Below are positions 55,704 through 64,000 of a stretch of DNA of 64,000 bases, piece by piece. The stretch's first letter is position 1. Each line of letters begins with the position of its first letter. The stretch covers positions 4,271,001 to 4,335,000 of the forward strand of contig OZ020309.1 of NCBI GenBank assembly GCA_963971305.1, in the 5' to 3' direction. The stretch comes from Arcuatula senhousia. Its lineage: Eukaryota > Mollusca > Bivalvia > Mytilida > Mytilidae. Below the pieces are notes generated by a model, which worked only from the letters and a program-made list of their open reading frames with translations, had not been told where the DNA came from and made no database searches. The position numbers were made by a program, and so were the translations under genes.

Positions 55704-56398
55704 TAGTCCCCTACCGGCCTCATATTTCAGTCACTGGTAACAATTTGTCAAACAAATGAATACCTAAACTTGATCAGTTTATTATCTAAAAGGAACAATA
55801 AAAAAGTGTAGAAAACAAAATTGCAATGGATTTTCTAACTTTCTGAAATTTTAAAGGGCCATAACTCCCATAAAAATTTGTGGACCGGCACGAAACTCAA
55901 ACTTGATCTGTAACTCATCATGGTAAAGTCACATACCAAAAATCAGTTAATTATCTATAAGCTTTTAGAAAAAAAGGGCGGAAAACTGAAATTTTAGTGA
56001 ATTTTCAAAGTTCAAAGGGCCATAACTCCCATAAAAATTTGTGGACCGGCACGAAACTCTAACTTGATCTGTAACTCATCAAGGTAAACTCACATACCAA
56101 AAATCAGTTCATTATCTATAAGCGTTTAGAAAAAAAGTGCAGAAAACTGAAATTTTAGTGAATTTTCAAAGTTCAAAGGGCCATAACTCCCATAAAAATT
56201 TGTGGACCGGCACGAAACTCAAACTTGATCTATAACTCATCAAGGTTAACTCACATACCAAAAATCAGTTCATTATCTATAAGCGTTTAGAAAAAAAGTG
56301 CGGAAAACTGAGGCGTGACAGACGGACAGACGGACGGACAGACGGACGGACAGAGCGCAAACCTATAGTCCCCTTCGGCTTTCGCCGGTAGGGGACTA
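55704..56398. mobile_element. 695-bp TIR element with three tandem monomers and GACG microsatellite
   Basis: Perfect 15-bp inverted ends TAGTCCCCTACCGGC (55704-55718) and GCCGGTAGGGGACTA (56384-56398) bound three ~155-bp monomers (agggccataactcccataaa), a (GACG/GACA)n run and a final foldback (TAGTCCCCTTCGGC...GGGGACTA). ACA flanks both ends. No coding capacity. Confidence 0.8.
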
Positions 56399-56404
56399 AC
56401 AAGG

Positions 56405-56580
56405 CGAAGAAACAGCTACATAAAACAACAACACTGGAAATTAACAACGCGAACTCAAGTCGTAACGAGAGTGAACCCAGGTGCTCCTGAAGAGTGAGCA
56501 GTTCCTGTCTGCTATAGCACATCCCGGGGCACACCCGTCGCGCTGAGTGTGTCAAATCCGGTAAAGGAAGACAAAACAAA
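56405..56580 (-). repeat. Short dispersed repeat, inverted relative to 29545-29720
   Basis: Its reverse complement shares the 'acaggaactgctcactcttc' region with 29545-29720. No gene is supported. Confidence 0.45.
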
Positions 56581-57368
56581 CACTATGACAAACCAACATT
56601 AATTTGCTCTCATCTGAGAGATAGAAACCCCGAATTTGTCTATGAGCGCATGATGTCTTCCGTATAATTCTTGAGTGAAGTAATTCTTGATGAGCTACCC
56701 TGTGTTATAGCAATTTTTGTGTCAGACGCGACGCTCTGCCAAAGGAAATTGATGCAAGTCCTGAAATAACGAATCAATTGTGATACGTAAACTCCATAAG
56801 CTGGAGCGGACGAAATGTTGTTTCACAAAAGCGGAAAGTTGACTATGGAAAAGTTGAAGTGATCACGTTTGGCACAGACCTTGTTGAAAGTTTTCCATGA
56901 GAGCCTATATTTTGAGACAGACTTCCCACCCACATATCACTAGGAATTTAATTTTTATCAAAGGCAGAACAAAATAAATTACAGTTACAAAATTATCACC
57001 CCTTTTGGCGCCTTAATAATAAGGATATTTGTTGCCGTTCATTTTTCCCCTTTGGTCCCTATCGACAATTAGGGAGTGGGGGAGTATCACAAAATGATTC
57101 CTCAATTTCTTGACAAGAATTGATTAGCAAAATTAGACAATAATGGCCCCTAAATAATAATGAAAAAATGGGGGATTGCAAAAATTATTCCTCCATTTGT
57201 AGCCACCCGACCAAAAATAAAACAGTCGCATTTTTGCCCCTTATTTCTATAAAATGAAAAGAGGGGGACCCCAAAAATCTATCCCAAATATGGTTTAATG
57301 GCAAGGCTTTTCATTGTCTAATTTCATAGCAATTAACCAACAAGAACCATGCATATGCATTAAAAGAC

Positions 57369-57429
57369 CATCGTCGGAAACCCACGGGAGATTACGTCCT
57401 ACGTAATCTCCCGTGGGTTTCCGACGATG
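57369..57429. mobile_element. 61-bp perfect palindrome flanked by 9-bp target duplications
   Basis: Two 29-bp arms starting CATCGTCGGAAACCCACG are perfectly complementary around a 3-bp centre. TTAAAAGAC flanks both sides (57360-57368 and 57430-57438). The insert is GC-rich against AT-rich flanks. This is a minimal TIR-only insertion, with a duplication length typical of Mutator-like elements. Confidence 0.85.
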
Positions 57430-58082
57430 TTAAAAGACAAAATTAGTTATTGTGTGAACAAATAAAATATTTGAATTTTTTGCCTATTTCTAAACGAATA
57501 AAGTGGGGCCCAATAAAATCAATTCCGTTGACCCATTTGTGGTATAAAACAATATTGTAAAAATTCACAGCATTTGGTAAACCAGGACAAATGTTATAAT
57601 TGTGGGAACAACCGCAAAAAATAGCCTTTTGGGCTCATTTTTGGACCCAAATTTCTACATGTACATGAGAATTGTTTTTTGTTTGTTTGGTCGTATAAAA
57701 TGGTTTAATTAATCTTCATGTTATTAAAATTTGCTATTCTATATAAAGTTTTTTTTGTCGCAAAATGTCATTGAATTTCCCAATTTAATATAAACCTAAT
57801 GGGAATAAAATTCCGAAACGGCCATGCTGCTCATAAAAACTAATTGTAGATAGAGTTTATATATGTGTTATAGTCTCATGTTCATTTACTCCATATCCTC
57901 TTATTAAATATTTATATCTAACAGTAGTTTGTCTTTAATGCCGTGCGGAGTTAGTAGAACAATTCCCCGTGTTTCAGATGTAGGCTCTATATTATTCTTA
58001 TATATCACATGTATGTGCATGGTGTACTTGTACATGAGATTATTTCTCATGTGTACAAATATATCGTCAAGTAATTGGTATT

Positions 58083-58210
58083 CCCAGGGAACCCATTGCG
58101 CCCCACTTGTAACAGATCTTTTTTTATATTGCTATGAAGCACAATTTATGGCCAAACTACAAAAAGACACGAACAAACAGCATCTTATTTATATTTTTAA
58201 CAATACTTAC
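58083..58210 (+). pseudogene. Fragment of a Penelope-like reverse transcriptase
   Basis: The frame reads GTHCAPLVTDLFLYCYEAQF, the segment after RT motif B, and soon decays. The preceding methionine codon region is damaged (CCCAGGGAACC). It belongs to a different copy from the element at 58300. Confidence 0.6.
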
Positions 58211-58299
58211 AAACTTATTAAAGAAATTACATGTATACAAGTTGGAAGTTGTAGTAAAATCTTTAAATTTGGTGTTTTTTTGGTAGAAATATTGATAAT

Positions 58300-59838
58300 T
58301 TGATAGTAACTCTAGAACGTTAATCTGTTATCTTTTACCTGGATAAAGAGGGAAAAGGACCAAGAACCAGAGCTCGAATCACTGTCGGACTGGGTAAGGA
58401 CTATCCGATCTCTTGTAGGAAGCCGAATAGACAAATTTCGCAAATGTGTGAACCCCCGGCCTTCTGTATTTAGAGATCGCGAAGCTCTCATTTGTCTCTC
58501 TTCCTTACATGACAGGTATGTTGTCACGCCAGCAGACAAGGCTTCCAATAATATAGTTTTTGTATGTATTTAGCACATTATTACAATTGTTTGATTAAAG
58601 AACTAGGCATTGATGGTAATACTTCCGCTAGTGCTACATACAAACGGACTACATTAAACAAAGATGAAATCATAGCCAACCATAGCTCTTTTATGTCCTC
58701 TTTCAATATTCCAATGAAAGAGGAACATAAAGAGTTACCATATTTGTACTGGATACCTAAACTTCACAAAAATCCGTACAAAGAAAGGTATATAGCTGGA
58801 TCTTCATCATGTTCAACTACAGAGCTGTCCGTCCATTTAAATAAAATCTTGTCTGCTGTCAAAGAAGGTCAACAAGCATACTGCGACACTATTTATAATC
58901 GTAGTGGAATTAACCATATGTGGATAGTGAAGAACTTAAAAGATTTGTTAGATCATTTTAAATCTAGATCATTTTCTGAGGTTCACTCTTTGAAAACGTT
59001 CGATTTTTTCAACTTTATACACTACCTTGCCACACGAAAAACTAAAATGTCGCCTGAAAAAAAACTTCTCGAAAAGCCTTTTCAAACTCGAGGAATTTAG
59101 TTGTTTTGGGTTATAATTCTACATTCTTTTCCAAAACATTTTTCAAAGATAAAATTTGCTACACACTGGAACAAGTTTGCAGTATGCTTGATTTCCTCAT
59201 TGACAACATATTTGTCACCTTCGGAGGAGAGATTTTTCAACAACGAATCGGCATTCCAATGGGCACAAACTGTGCTCCTCTACACGCCGATTTGTTTTTA
59301 AACTCTTACGAGACTGAATTTCTTCAGGGACTCGTAAAGAACAAGAAGATGAAAGAGGCAAGGTCATTTGATCTTACATTCAGATATATTGATGATGTCC
59401 TTTCTGTCAATAACACTTCATTTGGTAGATGGATTCCTTCAATATATCCTCCAGAATTGGAGATTAAAGAGACCACCGAATCAAATTGCTTCACGTCTTT
59501 CTTGGATTTGCACCTCGAATTTGACCCAGGTGGTCATCTCAGTACAAAAATTTACGATGAACGAGACGATTTTAATTTTCAAATTATTAATTTTCCTAAT
59601 CTACAGAGCAATATACCTACTTCCCCTGCATACGGTGTTTATATTTCACAACTTATTCGATATGCCAGAGCTTGCACACATTTCACAGATTTTTTTTATC
59701 AGACACCGATTTCTTCGTGACCGACTTTTGGAGCAGGGCTATAAGAAAATACGTCTCAAACGATCCCTAAAAAAATTCTTTCTTCGTTATCAGCCACTAG
59801 TAGAAAAGTTCAAAATTGAGTTAAAAGATTGTGGTTAA
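58300..59838 (+). pseudogene. Penelope-like element reverse transcriptase, frame-disrupted
   Basis: Conserved blocks lie in order across three frames. First is VVTPADKASNNIVFVC (about 58510-58565), then WIPKLHKNPYKERYIAGSSS (from about 58750) and WIVKNLKDLLDHFKS. Motif A around FDFF (59000-59030) is damaged by a T-run frame change. IGIPMGTNCAPLHADLFLNS (around 59250-59300), FRYIDDVLS (motif C, around 59380) and SPAYGVYISQLIRYARAC (around 59625) follow, with a C-terminal tail to TAA near 59838. A TAG at 59098 and further frame changes make it inactive. Penelope assignment is by motif type. No GIY-YIG domain is seen. Confidence 0.75.
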
Positions 59839-61210
59839 TTGTTTTAATTAATGTTTGACTGGTCTGCTGTACTGAGATGATCACCTCAATGTCCCTATTG
59901 TGTCTCACAACTATGTTGTGTTCTATGGTCATTACCGGATCTTAAGATCGCAATGGAAGAGGGAGGTTTGGTGCCATAAAACCTGGTTTAACCCACCATT
60001 TCGTTTGAAATGCCTGAACCAATTCAGGACCATTGCGATCCATCAATTTTCCGGTATGACTGATTCGTTTTTGTCATTTTCTCTGGACTATGAGATTGAT
60101 CATTCAAGTTCGGTAGTTTTGTTATTACCTTTGACTATTTTGTTTTAAAGCATTACCATGATTACAGCGATCAAATATGTCAGTTTTGTGTGATGATATA
60201 ATACTAAATCATTAGTTGTTTGAAGTGTTATGTAGGATTTAGAATCGAAATGTTTGATTTTTTTTACATCAGTCGATAAATGCTTCTTAGCTAGCTGTCA
60301 GTACCTGCGAGTGTTCTCAAGAGAGTTCCTTAACGTCTCGTTGTTCGCATATAGTACTCTTGTCTCAGGTTATCTCTTGGTGAATTATTTTTTATCGATT
60401 TGATTTTCAAAGTGTGTTATTTTTTGTGCTTTGTACAAGATTAACAATAAGGGGAAAGTTGGGCCCCCAAAAAAAACTAGTTTAACCCCGTCATATTTTA
60501 TATGTGTGTCCTAAGCCAGGAATCCTTGTCAAAGCTTTTGTTTGTCCCTGTCAACTATCTGTTTTTTGTTTTATGTCCAGAAATGGGTCTTTCGTTGAAA
60601 CTTATGTATTGTTTTTTTTAGTCTTGGACCAATGCAAGACAGCGAGCACTGACCTCTGGCCATGTTGAAGACTGTTGTCTGTTTTCCATTGTGATTTTTA
60701 AATTGCCGTTTCTTTAATGTTGGTTTTGTCGCGTACACTTATTCCACATCTAATTATCGTGTACTTTGTTTAAAAATTCTAAAACTTAAGGTTTAATTCC
60801 CTCCATCGCAGTTTTTCTAAGATATATCTAATATTTCTGATAATTCGGATTTCATTTGGTTTTATGCATTTTAAACATTTTTTAAATTGTTTGGGTTCTA
60901 GTGCTGCTGATGAGGAATTAAATTCCGAGATGGCTGTACAGCTCATTAAAACTAATTTTTAAATGTTTTATGGTCTCATCATGACATGTTTATTTACTCC
61001 ATATCATTTTTAAAAATACTTGTTCATACATTTAATATCGTTTGAATAAATAATCTTTTCCTTTCTGATTCTTTCTGATTCTTTATACATGTATGTCTTA
61101 AGCCAGGAATTATTGTCATAGCTTCTGTTTTCCTGGTGTTTTTTTTTTTGTTGAATCGTTATATGTCTGGGGATCGTTGAATGGTATTTTTAGTCTTTGG
61201 CCAAAGCAAA
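59839..61210. other. Transposon-rich intergenic DNA, no gene seen
   Basis: It contains short dispersed words shared with 32575-32670 and 54720-55080 (ttttccattgtg, cgcgtacacttattccacatct), probably the 3' region of another repeat family. Confidence 0.45.
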
Positions 61211-61220
61211 ACGGCGAGCA

Positions 61221-61377
61221 TAGGCGTTTGGGTCCAGAATTTTCTCTTTTTTTATTATGAATAACGTGTATAGAAATTTTCATCTCATCTAAAAGAAATA
61301 GTATATAGACGAGATGAAAACTTTTATATACACGTTCTATACAATAAAAAAGAAAATCCTAGACCAAAACGCCTGTG
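61221..61377. mobile_element. 157-bp foldback element with 8-10 bp target duplication
   Basis: Arms of about 70 bp, starting TAGGCGTTTGGGTCC on the left and ending GGACC/AAAACGCC-type on the right, are complementary with mismatches. ACGGCGAGCA occurs on both sides (61211-61220 and 61378-61387). If only ACGGCGAG is the duplication (8 bp), the ends become CATAGGCG/CACAGGCG, as in hAT-type elements. Confidence 0.75.
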
Positions 61378-61456
61378 ACGGCGAGCAGCGACCGCTGGTC
61401 ATATTGAAGACTGATGACCGTCTTCGATTTTGGATTATTTAAATTGCCGTTTAATT

Positions 61457-62450
61457 AAGGTCTTTCCCTTCCACAGAAGGAAAGACCTTACTGTATTTCT
61501 TATGATTATTATTTTTTTTTTCCGCCACAAAAAAAAGTAGAAATACTTAACTTAACATTACGAAACTTCATACCATTAACCGACACTATAAGGGCATGAC
61601 TTGAGTAACCCTGCGAAACCGATCTATTTTTAGTAACGGAGTTATCTGCCCGTAACCCAAAAACCTTGTTTGCAGATTAACTCAAAAACCGTAACGGTTA
61701 TCAAAAATCTGAAGCGGGGAAAATGTTGTCAGACTCATGGTCATGATTCGTCACGCAAAAATTTTTTTTCGATCAACTTCCTGGTTACGCGTTTTTGACT
61801 CGAAAAGTGTCGCTACTCGTCAATTTTTTTTTCTTCAAAACCTTGTCCTAGAGACTTGGGACCTTCACCAATCATCCTAGGTGGACATATGTTACTTCTA
61901 AAAATGTCGAGGTCAAAGGTCAAATCTCAAGGTCAGAGGTCATGGTACACCTTGTTTGCAGTATAGCTTAACATCATACAAAATTGAAGCAGACATGTAA
62001 TGGGGAAAATACTCGTCTCATTAAGACCTTTATTTGATATAAAGGGTCGAACACTGTGCGACAAACCGTTTTCGAGTTATGGTCCCTAACGCGTTTCGGT
62101 TTATCCGTTTTTGGCTTATAACTTTTAAACCGTCAGAGATAATATAGTAAACATATGGGTTTTTTGTGACCGTCATTATGGGCCCTTCAATTTAAGACCA
62201 AAGTCGAATGGTTACGGGCAGCCATTTTCAAAATGGCTGACACCGTAAACAGTTTTTATGAAATAACACTTAAACCGTACAAAACTGAAGCGGACAATAC
62301 ATGGAAAAAAATGTTCGCCATGTCGAAATCTACAAAAAGTGTTCAGGTGCGAAAGGGTAAAACTTGTCGTTTTTGAGTTATTGCCCTTGATTCGTATTTT
62401 TAAAATGATTTTTTGTTTATAACTTTTAAACCATATAGATGGAGATAAAT
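61457..62450 (+). repeat. Dispersed repeat family F starting with a foldback
   Basis: It starts with the hairpin AAGGTCTTTCCCTT / AAGGAAAGACCTT (61457-61489). Low-complexity sequence with 'cttataacttttaaaccg' words (62108, 62250, 62415) then repeats at intervals of ~150 bp until the LINE begins. Confidence 0.6.
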
Positions 62451-62453
62451 GGT

Positions 62454-64000
62454 TCAATTATTTTTCTAATTTGGCATCTGTTTCTCCAAATTTGTCAAAC
62501 AAAGTAAATGAAATTACAGAAAAATTAAAGAAATTAGAAAAAAATGTTGGAAGCTTTATTCCACTTGATTTTGAAATTTCTTTGTCTGAATTACAAAAGG
62601 CTTTGAAAAAGCTCAAATCTGGAAAGAGTCCTGGATTGGACAACATAAGTAATGAAATGCTGAAAGTGTCACAATCCCACATGGTCCCATGTTTTCTAAA
62701 ACTATTCAATGCAATATTTAGATGTGGTCACTATCCGAAGTCTTGGTCTCAAAGTTTTATATGCCCTTTGTACAAATCTGAAGATCCCAACAAACCTGAA
62801 AATTATAGAGGAATAGCAATCAATAATAGTATTGGCAAACTGTTTAACATTATTTTAAACACCAGACTTGATAATTTTTTGTCTGAAAACGGGATTATAC
62901 ATCAAACTCAAATTGGGTTCTCTAAGAATTCCAGGACTTCGGATCATGTCTTTGTTCTAAAATGCATTATTGATAAATATTTAAATTGTGGTAGCAAAAA
63001 AGTATATACATGTTTTGTGGACTTTCGTAAAGCCTTTGACAAAGTGCTTCATGTTGGTATCATGTTAAAACTGTTAGAGGGAAATATTGATGGTTTTTTC
63101 TATAGAATTCTAAATAGTATGTATAACAATGACAGACTTTGTGTGAGGGTAGATAATAAAATAACTGATTTTTTTAGCTCCAAAGTTGGAGTCCGTCAAG
63201 GGGATGTTTTAAGTCCTAACCTGTTTAAATTTTTCATAAACGATTTGCCCAAAGCTTTAGAGGAGAACTGTGACTGTTTACAATTAAATAATAAATGTAT
63301 ACCTTGCCTTCTCTATGCGGATGATCTGGTGTTATTTTCAGATAATAAAAAGGGGTTACAAACCCAACTTAATATTTTATACCAATACTGTAATGACTGA
63401 TGTCTTGAAATAAACACAACGAAAACACAAATTATAATCTTTAATAAAAATGGGAGACTACTGTCAGATGAATTTAATATAGGTGCAAACAGAATAGAAT
63501 GTGTGAAATTCTATAAATACTTAGGATTAGTTCTTACTAATACTGGAAAATTTAATGCTGCTAAAAAAAATCTATATGATAAAGGACTAAAGGCCTCTTT
63601 TAAATTTTACAAAAACATTAAATCATGTTCTCCATCAATTAAGACCTTACTTCATATATTCGATCACACCATCAAACCAATAGCTTTATATGGCTGTGAA
63701 ATATGGGGTATGTTAAATTTGACTCCAAAAAGAAGAGCCATGCATCTTTTTGAAATTTTCAAAGATTGGGAACCTGATAAATTAAATCTTAAATTTTGCA
63801 AGTACATTCTTGGTGTCTCAAAAAATTGCACAAATATTGGAGTTATATCAGAGCTAGGTAGATTTCCTTTATATATTAACATAGTAATTCAAATATTTAT
63901 GTAATGGCACCGCCTTGAAAACTCCCCCACTGATCTCTTAAGTGATGCTTATATTGAAAGCTCCTCTGATAAAGCTATGGCTTATCAATCATGGTATGCA
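62454..64000 (+). pseudogene. 5'-truncated non-LTR retrotransposon reverse transcriptase, two in-frame stops
   Basis: The RT domain is clear: KSGKSPGLDNISNEMLK, YRGIAINNSIGKLFNIIL, CFVDFRKAFDKV (motif A), GVRQGDVLSPNLFKFFINDL (motif B), LLYADDLVLFS (motif C, 63311 region) and FYKYLGLVL. The C-terminal ALYGCEIWG and GVSKNCTN region follows. A TGA at 63398-63400 and a TAA at 63902-63904 interrupt one continuous frame, with no frameshift. No endonuclease domain lies upstream, so the copy is 5'-truncated. The frame continues past the second stop to the window end. Confidence 0.85.

Noticed and set aside
56277..56579. 100-aa minus-strand ORF with a hydrophobic segment
   Set aside because: It spans the end of a TIR element and a dispersed repeat, and its C-terminal part is the translated GGAC microsatellite.
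57929..58303. 124-aa ORF as an intact gene
   Set aside because: Only a short stretch (GTHCAPLVTDLFLYCYEAQF) is meaningful and it is a decayed reverse-transcriptase fragment.

Overview
The window is AT-rich, intron-bearing animal DNA, most likely from a bivalve mollusc. The reasons are the host gene it carries, the frequent ACATGTACATGTA-type words, and many short dispersed repeats with hairpin ends. A visibly GC-richer, intron-free, gene-dense block of viral type is inserted in it.

Region 1 (1-2869): host intergenic DNA, then the left half of a dispersed repeat (family A) built of ~150-bp monomers. Region 2 (2870-16107): a complete-length Polinton/Maverick (adintovirus-like) provirus of 13,238 bp. 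It has 136-bp terminal inverted repeats with one mismatch, starts 5'-AG, and is flanked by the 6-bp target duplication TTTTTG. It encodes a protein-primed-type family B DNA polymerase, an adenain-like protease, a fibre-like coiled-coil protein, a zinc-ribbon/PLA2 protein that runs into a retroviral-type integrase with a chromodomain, an A32-like packaging ATPase, a zinc-binding protein, a double-jelly-roll major capsid protein, a penton-like minor capsid protein and several small virion-type proteins. Nearly every gene begins at a motif close to TATAGATAAATG that overlaps its own ATG and often the stop codon of the previous gene. Convergent genes are separated by hairpins. The virion genes are intact, but the polymerase is cut by an in-frame amber codon and the PLA2-integrase gene by two frame changes, so this copy is probably a young but decaying integrant.

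Region 3 (16108-22841): the right half of the interrupted family A repeat, a possible SINE remnant and a MITE-like element. Region 4 (22842-47277, minus strand): a full host gene for a Rabin8/RAB3IL1-type Rab guanine-nucleotide exchange factor. Nine coding exons with consistent phases give 377 aa, and a phase-compatible alternative first exon lies at 47132-47277. Its introns hold a 13-unit tandem array derived from its own exon 6, two long repeats (family C) carrying several perfect AGGTCAnnnTGACCT palindromes, and a LINE 3' end. Region 5 (47278-64000): almost wholly transposon-derived. It contains nested family A copies inside a MITE, a TIR element with a GACG microsatellite, a 61-bp perfect palindrome with a 9-bp target duplication, a broken Penelope-like reverse transcriptase, a foldback element with a 10-bp duplication, and a 5'-truncated LINE reverse transcriptase with two in-frame stops running off the window.
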